64,000 nt of DNA from a virus (IMGVR_UViG_3300031344_000002:62001-126000), one strand, 5' to 3'; positions 35,620 to 46,115 are shown, counted from the first letter of the stretch. Numbers and translations are program-made. Notes: generated by a model not told the origin, from the sequence alone.

Positions 35620-37470
35620 ATGGCAAATAATACAACAACAAACATAATTCAATATAATTCTCGAACATTTAGTGATATTCGTACCGACCTCATTAGTTAT
35701 ATTAGAAGCACATATCCTGAGATTTTTCAAGACTTTTCAGATAGTTCGATTGGAAGCCTACTTATTGATTTAAACGCAGGTGTTGCCAACAACTTGAGTA
35801 TTAACACTGATAGGACATTTCAAGAAACACAGTTGCAATTCGCACAACAAAGGTCATCAATTCTTAATATTGCAAAAAATATGGGATTTAATATTCCTGC
35901 GAGAAAACCAAGTGTTACTGTTATAGATTTTACTACAACGATTCCTGTTTTAGGTAATGCTCCAGACCCCTCATATTATCCTGTTTTAGATGCTGGAGCA
36001 CAAGTAATTGGTGGTGGTAAAATTTTTGAAACTCAAGCAACCATAGATTGGAATTCACCATATAGTAGTTTGGGTGACTCAAATCGTAGAATTATACCGA
36101 ATTTAGACTCAAATGGTATTACTGTAAGTTATTTAGTTACAAAAAGAGAAGTTGTTATAAATGGTGGAACAAACATATATAAAAGAATTATTAATACAGC
36201 AGATGTAATACCATTTTTTAGTATAGTATTACCTGACCCAGATGTAATTGAAATTGAAAATGTAATACTTTTAGAAGGGACAAATTATACCACAAATCCA
36301 GATATTAGTGAATTTTATAATCCAAATAATATGTATTATGAAGTAGATTATTTGGCACAACAACGAGTATTTGTTGTGGATAATACAAGTTCGAGTGCAA
36401 ATACAAATACTAATGGATTAAAATCAGCTACTTGGATTGATGTAACGAGAAAATTTATTAAAGAATATACCCCACAAGGTTATTGTAAATTAACATTTGG
36501 TTCTGGCGATGCAGATGTTAATGCATTTAAAGAAGGTTTTTTAAAAGAAGGTGTTAGCAATGTTTATTTTCTTGAAAATTTCTTAAATAACACTGCTTTG
36601 GGTGAAAAACTTAAATCAAATTATACATTATTCATACGATATAAAACAGGCGGTGGCGTTAGTTCAAATATTGGTGCTAATGTGCTCACACAACTTGGTT
36701 CATATAATCTTAGGCTTGTGGGTTCTCGTCAAGATTATAATCAAACAGTACAAAGGAGTTTAAAAGTAACAAATCCAATTCCAGCAATTGGTGGAAATGA
36801 TGGTTTGAGTATTGAACAAATCAGACAATTAATCAAATATAATTTTTCAAGTCAAGAAAGAAGTGTAACCTTAACTGATTATTTATTACAAATATATAAA
36901 ATGCCGGGTCAATTTGGTTCTCCATTTCGTGCCAATGCATATAAAGAAAATAATAAGGTAGTAATTCCAATACTTGGTATTGGTTCAGATGGTACATTAT
37001 CTAATACAAGCAATTCTTTATTGAAAGAAAATATTGCAAAATATTTATCACAATATCGAATGATTAATGATTATATTGAAATTAGAGATGGTCAAATATT
37101 TAATTTAGCATTTGATATTGATGTATATGTTGAAAATATATCTGATAATCAAGTTGCAAATAGTATTATAACATTAGTTATTGCTTTTCTTAATATTAAT
37201 AATCATGAAATGAATCAGGATATATTTCTTGGTCAACTTCAAACTGAAATTTTAAATGCAAATGGTGTTATAAATGTTATTGGAATAACTGTTTATAATA
37301 AAGTTGGTGGACAATATTCAAATAATGTAATTGCACAATCAATAATTGATACAACAACTGGTGAAATTGAAGTGGTTAATAATACAATACATTCAATGCA
37401 AAATTCAATGTTTGAAATAAAATTTCCTTCAAAAGATATTACTATCTTCCTGCGTAAAAGTATTAGTTAA
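35620..37470 (+). CDS. Baseplate wedge protein, gp6/baseplate-J-like
   Basis: A 616-residue protein. The N-terminus (NSRTFSDIRTDLISYIRSTYPEIFQDFSDSSIGSLLIDL) is typical of gp6/baseplate-J-like proteins. The Q-rich segment RTFQETQLQFAQQRSSILNIAKNMGF follows, and a conserved C-terminal part contains TNPIPAIGGNDGLSIEQIRQLI and SQERSVTLTDY. Its length is near T4 gp6 (660). It should form the wedge ring with gp25 and gp7 analogues. Confidence 0.85.
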   Translation: MANNTTTNIIQYNSRTFSDIRTDLISYIRSTYPEIFQDFSDSSIGSLLIDLNAGVANNLSINTDRTFQETQLQFAQQRSSILNIAKNMGFNIPARKPSVTVIDFTTTIPVLGNAPDPSYYPVLDAGAQVIGGGKIFETQATIDWNSPYSSLGDSNRRIIPNLDSNGITVSYLVTKREVVINGGTNIYKRIINTADVIPFFSIVLPDPDVIEIENVILLEGTNYTTNPDISEFYNPNNMYYEVDYLAQQRVFVVDNTSSSANTNTNGLKSATWIDVTRKFIKEYTPQGYCKLTFGSGDADVNAFKEGFLKEGVSNVYFLENFLNNTALGEKLKSNYTLFIRYKTGGGVSSNIGANVLTQLGSYNLRLVGSRQDYNQTVQRSLKVTNPIPAIGGNDGLSIEQIRQLIKYNFSSQERSVTLTDYLLQIYKMPGQFGSPFRANAYKENNKVVIPILGIGSDGTLSNTSNSLLKENIAKYLSQYRMINDYIEIRDGQIFNLAFDIDVYVENISDNQVANSIITLVIAFLNINNHEMNQDIFLGQLQTEILNANGVINVIGITVYNKVGGQYSNNVIAQSIIDTTTGEIEVVNNTIHSMQNSMFEIKFPSKDITIFLRKSIS

Positions 37471-37487
37471 AATTAATAAATTTATTA

Positions 37488-38159
37488 ATGGAAACAATAA
37501 AAAAAACAATACTTCAGGCATTAACTACAGGAACAACGTCTGGGTGTAAAGATAATTGTAGAATTATTATTCCAGATTTAGCTGCAGTTTATTATATTAA
37601 AATTAGTCTTACTCAAGAGGCACACGATTTTGGATTTTTTGATGCAGATATTATCGATAGTTTTCCTTATAGTAATCAAGAACCAATTGGACTTGGTAAT
37701 TTAACCAATAATATAATAATTACTGGTGTAACAGCAAATAGTAGATTAATAGAATTAAAAAAATATACTAAAGGTGTTCCATTTTCTCAACAATATTTTG
37801 GCAATGGGTCTATATCTGTTGATGGTGTTGATTATAATAATTCAACAGAAAACATGATTGTTATTTATTATATTGGTGGGATTAAATTTATTGATACTTA
37901 TACTGGAAGTGCAACAACTACAACATTTAGTTTTATTGGACAAGGATATAATAGTCTTGATTTTATTAATGTACCATATTATAAAGATTTTAATAAAGAA
38001 AATATTATTAGTAATCCAGAAATTAATAATGATATATTTATAATAAGACAGGAATTATCAGCATTTGATTCAAATTATAGATTAGAATATATAACAGATT
38101 TAATTGATTTGACAACATATGCTGGTGGTAGATTTTTTAATATAGTAAATGATGCGTAA
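37488..38159 (+). CDS. Probable tail or baseplate structural protein (223 aa)
   Basis: A 223-residue, beta-rich, Asn-, Thr- and Ile-rich protein starting 17 bases after the gp6-like gene. No family is recognised. Position between gp6-like and further structural genes and composition (Gly/Thr-rich loops, few charges) support a virion role. Confidence 0.55.
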   Translation: METIKKTILQALTTGTTSGCKDNCRIIIPDLAAVYYIKISLTQEAHDFGFFDADIIDSFPYSNQEPIGLGNLTNNIIITGVTANSRLIELKKYTKGVPFSQQYFGNGSISVDGVDYNNSTENMIVIYYIGGIKFIDTYTGSATTTTFSFIGQGYNSLDFINVPYYKDFNKENIISNPEINNDIFIIRQELSAFDSNYRLEYITDLIDLTTYAGGRFFNIVNDA

Positions 38160-38161
38160 AT

Positions 38162-39007
38162 ATGAAAATAATTCAATCTTTTGCACAATTTAAAGAAGGT
38201 AGTCCATATAAAATGAATAAAAATATTTATTTAAATTTTTATTCATTTTATTTAAGTTATTTAACATTAAATAAATATTATGGTAATGTAACAATGATTT
38301 GCAATGAAGAAGCATTTAATTCATTTATTAAATATATTCCATATGATGAAATAATTTTCATGAAAAATAATAATAGTTTTGATTTTTGGAGCGTATATAA
38401 AATAGATGCAATGAAATTAATTTCTGATGATTTAATTCATGTTGATTCCGATGTTTTTATTTTTGATGATTTATTTCGTGATTTTATTGATGGGGATTAT
38501 GATATATTGGCTCAAGATGTTCAAAAATGGAATAATAATGATACTATGAAAAATTATGTAAATAATAATGCGAAATTTTTATTAGATAATAATATTATTG
38601 ATGCAAAAATTTTTGATAATAAAATTGCAAGTGGTGGTGTACTTGGACTTAAAAATAATGTAAAGGAAAAATATTTTGATGCTGTTGATAAAACATATGA
38701 CGCAATGAAAAATAATAAAATTGCTGATACTAATTTAAAACCTGTAATTTTAGAAGAATTAACATTATATCTTGTTGCAATTTCTAATAAATATAAAATT
38801 TATATCATTTTACCAAACGATTTAATTTCTAAATATGGTCTTACTGATGCGGGTAATAAGAAAAAATATGTGCACATGTGGTTTGATAGTAGATTTGATG
38901 ATAGAAACATAACATTAATAAAAAATAAGATTAGATATGAATTTCCTCATAATTATTCTTTGGTTGATAAATATGAAATGAATGTATTAAAGGAAATTAA
39001 AATTTAA
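38162..39007 (+). CDS. Glycosyltransferase-like protein, GT-A type
   Basis: A 281-residue protein starting two bases after the preceding stop. LIHVDSDVFIFDD contains a DxD metal-binding motif as in GT8-like and related enzymes. The upstream part (YLNFYSFYLSYLTLNKYYGNVTMICNEEAF) fits the first Rossmann half, SGGVLGLKNN is a typical acceptor loop, and EELTLYLVAI a conserved helix. It ends the baseplate operon. It is the fourth glycosyltransferase-like gene; the substrate is unknown. Confidence 0.65.
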   Translation: MKIIQSFAQFKEGSPYKMNKNIYLNFYSFYLSYLTLNKYYGNVTMICNEEAFNSFIKYIPYDEIIFMKNNNSFDFWSVYKIDAMKLISDDLIHVDSDVFIFDDLFRDFIDGDYDILAQDVQKWNNNDTMKNYVNNNAKFLLDNNIIDAKIFDNKIASGGVLGLKNNVKEKYFDAVDKTYDAMKNNKIADTNLKPVILEELTLYLVAISNKYKIYIILPNDLISKYGLTDAGNKKKYVHMWFDSRFDDRNITLIKNKIRYEFPHNYSLVDKYEMNVLKEIKI

Positions 39008-39014
39008 TTCGAAT

Positions 39015-39023
39015 GTATTTATA
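39015..39023 (+). promoter_or_regulatory. GTATTTATA phage promoter motif
   Basis: GTATTTATAATTAATAA, 43 bases before the GTG at 39066. A second ATATTTATA at 39054 is too close to the start to be the likely promoter. Confidence 0.5.
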
Positions 39024-39065
39024 ATTAATAAAACATAATTAGTAACAAATTAAATATTTATAAGA

Positions 39066-39977
39066 GTGGGCGTAGGTACGTTTGGTATAACAAGAGCTTC
39101 TGATGTAAGTATCGATGATATTGATATTTATTATAATTATACACCTGATAGAGAAACATTAAATAATGACATATTTAAATTAAATGCATCAGAATTATTA
39201 ACATATAATTATTTACCGAGTGATGGTAGCGACCCGAATTATATCAATGGTGATGAAAATTTATTGGAAGGATTATATAATTTAAGATTACCTGCATCAG
39301 TATTTACTAGTTTAGGAATATATACATTATATATAAGACCAAAAAATGCAATAACAACAATTATCGATTGTAGTGTATTATCTTCATTACCAAGTGTAAG
39401 AGGAATTGTGCTTGATGGTAATCAATTACCTTCAAGTATGATAGCAAATAATGCATTACAAGGATATCGAATTGAATATATCGATGCAACAACCAATAAT
39501 AAAATAAGAAATGTTGTTCGTTATGTAGTAACTTCAAATAAAGTAGTTCCTGTTAGTGAAAATATTGGAAATACTAGTCAAAAAGCTATTAGATATCGTT
39601 TTGATGATAGCGGTACTTTATTATTTTTACAATTAACTCCAAGTAGTTCTTCAGATGTTAAACCAAATATTTCGCCATTTATTGGTAATCCAAATCAAAC
39701 AATTATTATTTCAAATACATTTTTTTCACCACTTGTAATTGAAGTTGATTTAGTCGCTAATACAATTGATACTCTTTCTGATATTGTTGCTGGTGAACAA
39801 ATTAAAGATGTTCAAAACGGAATATTAACATATTATGATTCAAATAGAGTAATTACAAAACAATTTGATGTTTACGAAATAAAAAATGATGTTGGTAATA
39901 CTCCTCTATTTGAAGTAAAAGAAAAACGTGTAAACCTAGACACATCCGAAGATTTCGATACAATTACAAATTTTTAA
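39066..39977 (+). CDS. Probable virion structural protein (303 aa), GTG start
   Basis: A 303-residue protein with GTG start at 39066; no in-frame ATG lies upstream of the conserved-looking MGVGTFGITRASDVSIDDID. It is beta-rich with short Gly/Pro turns and few charged clusters, typical of tail or baseplate proteins. It is flanked by baseplate genes and has its own promoter motif. No named family is recognised. Confidence 0.6.
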   Translation: MGVGTFGITRASDVSIDDIDIYYNYTPDRETLNNDIFKLNASELLTYNYLPSDGSDPNYINGDENLLEGLYNLRLPASVFTSLGIYTLYIRPKNAITTIIDCSVLSSLPSVRGIVLDGNQLPSSMIANNALQGYRIEYIDATTNNKIRNVVRYVVTSNKVVPVSENIGNTSQKAIRYRFDDSGTLLFLQLTPSSSSDVKPNISPFIGNPNQTIIISNTFFSPLVIEVDLVANTIDTLSDIVAGEQIKDVQNGILTYYDSNRVITKQFDVYEIKNDVGNTPLFEVKEKRVNLDTSEDFDTITNF

Positions 39978-40038
39978 TTATTTTCGTGTATTTATTTCAA
40001 AAATCCCAATCTAAAATAAAAACTTATTTGGTTCGGAA

Positions 40039-40047
40039 CTATTTATA
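40039..40047 (+). promoter_or_regulatory. CTATTTATA promoter variant
   Basis: CTATTTATATTAAATTA, ending 17 bases before the GTG at 40064. It shares the upstream ATTTGGTT..GAA element with the copy at 17596. A further GTATTTATT at 39988 is weaker. Confidence 0.5.
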
Positions 40048-40063
40048 TTAAATTATAAAGTCT

Positions 40064-43000
40064 GTGGCAAAAATAAAAGTAATAAACACAAATCTCGACC
40101 AAAATTTAAATGGAACTTTTTTTAATGATGCTCCTTCAAAAACAATATTTACGTTTGGGAGTTTTAATGTTACATCTAATTTTGATGGTAAATTAACCAT
40201 AGACTATACCAATACTCTTAGTTCATTTGTTCGTCCTGTTACATTAGAAACAATGGGAATTTCAGATGTTCAGTCTCAAATATTACAAACAAATACAATA
40301 AATGCAGTATTAAATTTAGATAAGTCTGATTTAAATACATTTGTTAGATTTGGTTCTGCTTATGAATTTCTAAGAGTATCAATACAAAATATTATTCTTG
40401 CATATCCGGGAAGTCTTTTTGCGGATTCTCAAAAAGTTCGTGGTGGTAATATAACATTTTCGGGTTATTCATATAATGTAACAGCAAATACTGCAACATT
40501 TTATATACCAACAGCATTTACAACAAATATTTTTGGATTGATTTTTAATTCTGGAAATACAAATGTGTCAAATGATAATCAAATAACAAATTTAAATATT
40601 TCATACAATAATTATGTTGTATGGTTATCAATTGCTCCTGAATCCTTTTACCCAATAGTTGGGTTTACTGGAAATACTGTAGATAGTATTTATACTCTTT
40701 CAAAATATTATTTAAAAGTACAGGTCACTGGTGACCCATTTTCTTTATATACTGATGGTACTAGTCATACAGGTAATATTGATTTTCACGTAAAACCAAA
40801 TAATATAATTTTTGAAGAATATCGAGCATTACTTAGTGATTATGAAAAATATATTGTATCTGAAAGAAGTGGTACAAATGGATTTCAATTTGCATTAAAA
40901 GACCCAACATTACTTGATAATGGGTCTATTATATATTCGGATGCAATAATGCTTTGGACAACATCTGATAAATATAATATTGATATAAACACCTCCAATT
41001 ATCAAAAATTTTTAGAAATTGTATTAACAATTGGTGCAAAATATGATGCAATTAAAACTGATTTAATTGCAAGATTTTTAACACCTGCTTCATTAAAAAC
41101 ATATGACCAAACAGAAAATGGTAAAGTAACCAAACTATTAAGAATCTATGGTAGAGAATTTGACCAATTAAGGCAATTTATTGATTCTTTGGTTTATATT
41201 AATAAAGTTACTTATGATAAATTAAATAATATTCCAGACCAATTAGTAAGTAATATGGCAAGGACATTTGGATGGAATTATTTTTCATTGGTTAATGAAA
41301 GTGAATTAGTTCAAAGTATTTTAACTATTAATGATATAGAAAGAAATTTAAATGAAGATTTATTACCAGCAGAAATTGATATAGAATTGTGGAGAAGAAT
41401 ATTAAATAATACAAATTATTTTTGGAAATCAAAAGGAACTCGTGAAGCAATAAAATCAATATTTTTATTAATTGGTATACCTGAACCATTTATTAATATT
41501 ACAGAATATGTCTATACTGTCGATGGTAAAATTAATCCAAATAGCGTTCAAATAGCTCAACAAGATTTTCCTTCAAATTCATTACCTTATGATACAAATG
41601 GTTATCCAGTTGCACCATTAGAAACAAATGATTTTTATTTTCAAGTTTCAGGTGATACAGATGGTGGTCAGGCTTATCTTAATGTATTTCGAACAGCAGG
41701 ATTTAATCTTTCGGCAACGGTTGATAATAGAAAATCATGGATACAAACAGGTGCAACAACAAGAATTGATAATACAACGCCACAATATTATCAAGAAGAT
41801 AGTAAACTTGTGATTAATACAAAAGAAGTAGATATTGCGCTTGATACAGCACGTGGTATTGAATATGATGTTTATGATTATATTAAAAATGTAGATTTTC
41901 CGGCAAATAATAGTGGATATACATTACCATATTCATATGTTAACATATCGTTAGATTATACGGGAACTCAAAATACATTTCAACTTCCAACACCATATGA
42001 TAAAACTCAAGGTGATTTAGAAGTTCGTTTTAATGGTATTTTATTAAATGCGCCAAAAACTGGTAGTACTAGTAATATTGTAACTCGTGCGGATTATAGT
42101 GTTTCTGGAAATAGTTTTACTATTTTAAATGGTAATTATGCAACTAATTCAAATAATCGTAGAGATGTTATTGAGGCAACATTTATTTACAGTGGTGGAA
42201 CACGACCTGTTACTGGAATTACAATTCAATATATTGTAACACGTATTAGACCACAATTTCCATATACATATATTCCATTACCAAGTCTTCCACGTGGTGA
42301 TGTTCAAGTAACAATAAATGGTATTGCACTAACAAAAGGTACATCACAATTTACTGCAGATTATATCGTTGACCCAAACAATACAACAGGTCATAGTCAA
42401 ATTATTTTACAAAATACAGATGTAATATCATTTTTGGCAATTAATCCAGAAGTACAAGTAGCATATGTCGAAGTTTATGGTAGTAATGATATTAATGCAA
42501 GAAGTGAAGTTGTAAGAATTGATAGTTTTAATAATAGTAAAATATATTTTAATTCTAGTGCAAATAAATATGTTTATAAATTAAATTATAAGGCAAATAA
42601 AGCATCAGATATTAAATTTTTGGTTGATGGTATTGCATTAGAGCCATATAGAGATTATGATATTAATATAATGAATCCATATGAAATATTTTTACCAAAT
42701 GGTCTTAAATATGGAAATGTTCTTAGTGTTTATTATCTTGTTGGTGGAAACGCTGTATTTACACCAGTTGTTTCAGATAGTTTTGGAATTGGTGATATAA
42801 GTAAATTATCATTTTTGGAATTTATTGTATTAATTCAAAAAAAGATGATTAATGCAAGAAATAGAAAAACAATATCGGATTTTAATGGTGGCTGGTATCC
42901 TACATTATTAAGAATTTATGAAATGTATATGCAAAGAAGTACATTATCAACTGGCAATACTTTACATTCAAATGGATATACATTTGAAAATTTATATCCA

Positions 43001-43738
43001 TTTTTAAATAAATATAATGCATTTTTTCAAAGATTTGTAGACCAATTATTATCAGCCACAATTATATTAAAAAATGGTGGTTTATTAATTCGTAATACTG
43101 TATTCACAAAACAAAAATTTACATATAAGAGAGGTGTAAATGTCTCTCCATCTGGAACTACATATCATTATAGTCCAGAACCACCACATAATTATGGGGA
43201 AATTCCACCTATTGGTATTGGTAATTTAACAAGTAGAGGAACATTACAATATTTGGGTGATGATGGTGCAATGTTTGTTATAAAACAAACTCCAGAACCA
43301 TCAGCAAGTGATTTATATATAGAAACTAATGCAGGTACTGCTGGAATTGGTTCTATGGTAAATATTGGTGGTAAAAATATTAATGGATTAGATATTATAA
43401 CTGAATATGGTGTGTCGTATAAAAAATCAACAGTTCCAACATGGTCAAAATGTAATATATTAGGTACACCTTCAGATACATCATTTAGTATTACATTAAA
43501 TAATTTAGCTGAAGGTACTATATATAATTATAATGCGTATGTTCATTCACATAGTCTTGGAAATACTGGTAATACATTATCATTAAAAACATTAACGACA
43601 CCAGCACCAGTACCACCATCAGGTAGAACAAGACAAAATACATCAAGTTCTTCAACAGTAATTTGTGGTACTGGTGGATATGCTATTCAATGTTATCCTA
43701 ATATTCAATGGTATGGAATGCAATATAGACCGAAATAA
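40064..43738 (+). CDS. Large baseplate/tail protein (1224 aa), GTG start
   Basis: A 1224-residue protein. The middle (LWTTSDKYNIDIN, FDQLRQFIDSLVYINKVTYD, LWRRILNNTNYFWKSKGTREAIKSIFLLIGIPEPFI) resembles phage tail protein I-like or baseplate wedge organisation; T4 gp7 is similar in size (1032). The C-terminal part (about 1110-1185) contains a fibronectin III-like domain (DIITEYGVSYKKSTVP, LNNLAEGTIYNYNAYV). It follows the gp6-like operon, so a gp7-like wedge or peripheral tail protein is likely. Which of these is not decided by sequence. Confidence 0.65.
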   Translation: MAKIKVINTNLDQNLNGTFFNDAPSKTIFTFGSFNVTSNFDGKLTIDYTNTLSSFVRPVTLETMGISDVQSQILQTNTINAVLNLDKSDLNTFVRFGSAYEFLRVSIQNIILAYPGSLFADSQKVRGGNITFSGYSYNVTANTATFYIPTAFTTNIFGLIFNSGNTNVSNDNQITNLNISYNNYVVWLSIAPESFYPIVGFTGNTVDSIYTLSKYYLKVQVTGDPFSLYTDGTSHTGNIDFHVKPNNIIFEEYRALLSDYEKYIVSERSGTNGFQFALKDPTLLDNGSIIYSDAIMLWTTSDKYNIDINTSNYQKFLEIVLTIGAKYDAIKTDLIARFLTPASLKTYDQTENGKVTKLLRIYGREFDQLRQFIDSLVYINKVTYDKLNNIPDQLVSNMARTFGWNYFSLVNESELVQSILTINDIERNLNEDLLPAEIDIELWRRILNNTNYFWKSKGTREAIKSIFLLIGIPEPFINITEYVYTVDGKINPNSVQIAQQDFPSNSLPYDTNGYPVAPLETNDFYFQVSGDTDGGQAYLNVFRTAGFNLSATVDNRKSWIQTGATTRIDNTTPQYYQEDSKLVINTKEVDIALDTARGIEYDVYDYIKNVDFPANNSGYTLPYSYVNISLDYTGTQNTFQLPTPYDKTQGDLEVRFNGILLNAPKTGSTSNIVTRADYSVSGNSFTILNGNYATNSNNRRDVIEATFIYSGGTRPVTGITIQYIVTRIRPQFPYTYIPLPSLPRGDVQVTINGIALTKGTSQFTADYIVDPNNTTGHSQIILQNTDVISFLAINPEVQVAYVEVYGSNDINARSEVVRIDSFNNSKIYFNSSANKYVYKLNYKANKASDIKFLVDGIALEPYRDYDINIMNPYEIFLPNGLKYGNVLSVYYLVGGNAVFTPVVSDSFGIGDISKLSFLEFIVLIQKKMINARNRKTISDFNGGWYPTLLRIYEMYMQRSTLSTGNTLHSNGYTFENLYPFLNKYNAFFQRFVDQLLSATIILKNGGLLIRNTVFTKQKFTYKRGVNVSPSGTTYHYSPEPPHNYGEIPPIGIGNLTSRGTLQYLGDDGAMFVIKQTPEPSASDLYIETNAGTAGIGSMVNIGGKNINGLDIITEYGVSYKKSTVPTWSKCNILGTPSDTSFSITLNNLAEGTIYNYNAYVHSHSLGNTGNTLSLKTLTTPAPVPPSGRTRQNTSSSSTVICGTGGYAIQCYPNIQWYGMQYRPK

Positions 43739-43751
43739 ATTATGAAAATAA

Positions 43752-43760
43752 GTATTTATA
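43752..43760 (+). promoter_or_regulatory. GTATTTATA phage promoter motif
   Basis: GTATTTATAAAAAATAA, ending 15 bases before the ATG at 43775. Confidence 0.65.
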
Positions 43761-43774
43761 AAAAATAATATAAA

Positions 43775-44731
43775 ATGCCAACACCTACTTGGACAACAAC
43801 GACATTGACGGCAGGACCTCTTGCAAGTAATTCATATACAATGGCAATTCCAAATTTGTCTGCTAATACTAAATATGAATATAGGGCATATTTTATTGTT
43901 AATGGTATTGCATATTATGGAAATACACTTACTGGTAGTACATTACCAGTACCACCTGTTTCACCAACAGTATGTACTGGTGTTGTTGGCACAGTATTGT
44001 CAACAAAATTTCCAATAAACAATAATAAAGTATGTACCATAGGTAGTTCACCAATTAATGAATACGGAATATTATATACACAACTTAGTTCTTGGGGAAC
44101 GAATTGTAATTTAATTTATTCTAATTCCAGTTGTTCCGCACTTGTAAAAATAAATTCAACATGTTCTACAATTGGAGCAGGAAGTTGTTTTTGTAATTGT
44201 GCTTGTCATCTTTCTCCAAATACTATGACATATTATCGAGCATTTGTAAAAAATAGCGCAGGTCTTGGATATGGTGTTATTAAATGTCAACAAACAGCAC
44301 CGCCATCACAAATTAATTTATGTATGTTTGCTTCAAATGGTGGTGATGGTACAACAATTAGTTCTAAATGTGCTTGTTTTTATTCAACACCAGTAATGAC
44401 AGCAGGTGAATGTTATTGTGTTACATTAAATATTGATTTACATAATAGTTATACTTCTGCTGGTTCATATTCGTCAATTTCTGTCGTTAGATATCCAATT
44501 GGTACTTGTTTAAGTTGTTGTATATCAGGAGGACAAGATTGTTATACTGGTTCATTAAGTTTTCCATTTTGTGCTGGTGATTTATATTGTATAACAGCAA
44601 CTGCAGCAATTCCAACAACAGCATGTGCGAATATAAACACATCATCGATTTTTATTGGCGGAATTACTAATATAGTTGGTGGATATGCAAAAGGTACAAC
44701 ATGTACATGTATTTGTGCTGTAACTGGTTAA
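43775..44731 (+). CDS. Cysteine-rich virion/fibre protein (25 Cys in 318 aa)
   Basis: A 318-residue protein. Residues 1-55 are fibronectin III-like (LTAGPLASNSYTMAIPNLSANTKYEYRAYFIV), continuing the C-terminal theme of the previous gene. The remaining 260 residues carry 25 cysteines, many as CxC (GSCFCNCACHL, TTCTCICAV, SKCACFY, GECYCVT) or CC. This is extreme for a bacteriophage protein. Disulfides would require an oxidising environment or self-assembly, while metal binding is an alternative. Location between tail genes and Gly/Ser/Thr richness support a surface fibre or tip role. Confidence 0.7.
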   Translation: MPTPTWTTTTLTAGPLASNSYTMAIPNLSANTKYEYRAYFIVNGIAYYGNTLTGSTLPVPPVSPTVCTGVVGTVLSTKFPINNNKVCTIGSSPINEYGILYTQLSSWGTNCNLIYSNSSCSALVKINSTCSTIGAGSCFCNCACHLSPNTMTYYRAFVKNSAGLGYGVIKCQQTAPPSQINLCMFASNGGDGTTISSKCACFYSTPVMTAGECYCVTLNIDLHNSYTSAGSYSSISVVRYPIGTCLSCCISGGQDCYTGSLSFPFCAGDLYCITATAAIPTTACANINTSSIFIGGITNIVGGYAKGTTCTCICAVTG

Positions 44732-44758
44732 TAAAAGAAATTAAAATAATTTATTATA

Positions 44759-44767
44759 GTATTTATA
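44759..44767 (+). promoter_or_regulatory. GTATTTATA phage promoter motif
   Basis: GTATTTATAAAATATAT, ending 20 bases before the ATG at 44787. Confidence 0.65.
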
Positions 44768-44786
44768 AAATATATATTAAAATTAA

Positions 44787-46115
44787 ATGGCATTTATTGA
44801 AAAAAAAGACCCTGTTGTTATAAACATAAAATTAACATCAAAAGGTAGAGAATTATTATCTCAAGGTAATTTAAATTTTAAATATTATACAATTGGCGAT
44901 AGTGAAATAGATTATGCATATACAGATGCAGTTAATACTATTTCCACCAACTATACTGAATTTAATACGAATATATTAAAACCAGTAGATAAGAATCCAA
45001 ATCCATTAAGTTTTATTCCAAGAAATTTAAGCGGTGACCCATATAATGTAATATCAACCATACCTGTTACATCATATAGTGTTGAAAATCATATTGATTC
45101 TATAGGATTTTTTACAAATAGTGGCAATACTTTTATTGTTGATAGTAATCATGTGAAACAACCAGATGCAATGATTCAAGTAAATACTATTACTGGTGGT
45201 ACAAAACTTACATTATTAAAAGCACCAACATATGGTACAAGCGGAAATGAACCTCAATCTGGTGATTCATTATTTATAAGGTGGACACATAGTAATAGTA
45301 CCACAGGAAATAGTTATAATGTTAATAAAAATTATCCAACTCCTAATTTATGGTATAAAATTACCAATAAATTTTCAGGTTCTTTAGCAAGCGGTAATGT
45401 TTCAATTGGTGTTGATAGGGAATTACCAAATTTTAGTACATTAGGACTTTCTTCAACAGTTAAAGCAAGTGCAATGATTTATTATAATACTATTAATTAT
45501 AGTGGTAATACTATGGCAAATATGTCACCAACAGAATATCTTGATGAAAGTGTTTTATCTTTTTTACAGAATAGTCAATGTCCAACAATAATATTTCCTT
45601 TTTGGAATATGTCAATTATATTTACAGAAGAAATTGCGGGAGTACAAGCAGCAAACTTAAAATATACCCAATTTAAAAATAAAGCGTTTGGTAGTTTTGT
45701 ATCATATATTCAAAATCAATCACCCATTTATAAAAAATTGGGCGTTATTCATTATACAAATTCATCACCAGCAAATGTTTATGGGGAAGGATTTTTATTA
45801 AAATCAACTATATTAGAAATTCCCACAATAATGTGGCATAAATCAACAGGAACTAAAATGGGACTTACATTAATACCATATTCAATTGATGGTAGTCCAA
45901 TGTATCTGACAGGTTCATCAAATGTTAATTATGGATTAGGAACTCCATATTATTATCTTATTGATGTTAATGATACAACATTAACACCATATTCTGTTGG
46001 TAAAGTGTTTCCTGAATTAAAAATATTCGTTATAGAAGACCAAGAATTATTATTTGCAATGTCATATAAATCAAATAGGTCTTGGACTCTTCCTAATTAT
46101 ACAATTAATACTTAA
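44787..46115 (+). CDS. Probable baseplate/tail protein (442 aa)
   Basis: A 442-residue protein. It begins MAFIEKKDPVVINIKLTSKG followed by RELLSQGNLNFKYYTIGDSEIDY, a pattern I associate with T4-like baseplate wedge or peripheral tail proteins (compare gp8 type), but the match is not secure. The C-terminus (YKSNRSWTLPNYTINT) resembles baseplate proteins that bind the fibre. It shares its transcription unit with the next gene. Confidence 0.6.
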   Translation: MAFIEKKDPVVINIKLTSKGRELLSQGNLNFKYYTIGDSEIDYAYTDAVNTISTNYTEFNTNILKPVDKNPNPLSFIPRNLSGDPYNVISTIPVTSYSVENHIDSIGFFTNSGNTFIVDSNHVKQPDAMIQVNTITGGTKLTLLKAPTYGTSGNEPQSGDSLFIRWTHSNSTTGNSYNVNKNYPTPNLWYKITNKFSGSLASGNVSIGVDRELPNFSTLGLSSTVKASAMIYYNTINYSGNTMANMSPTEYLDESVLSFLQNSQCPTIIFPFWNMSIIFTEEIAGVQAANLKYTQFKNKAFGSFVSYIQNQSPIYKKLGVIHYTNSSPANVYGEGFLLKSTILEIPTIMWHKSTGTKMGLTLIPYSIDGSPMYLTGSSNVNYGLGTPYYYLIDVNDTTLTPYSVGKVFPELKIFVIEDQELLFAMSYKSNRSWTLPNYTINT

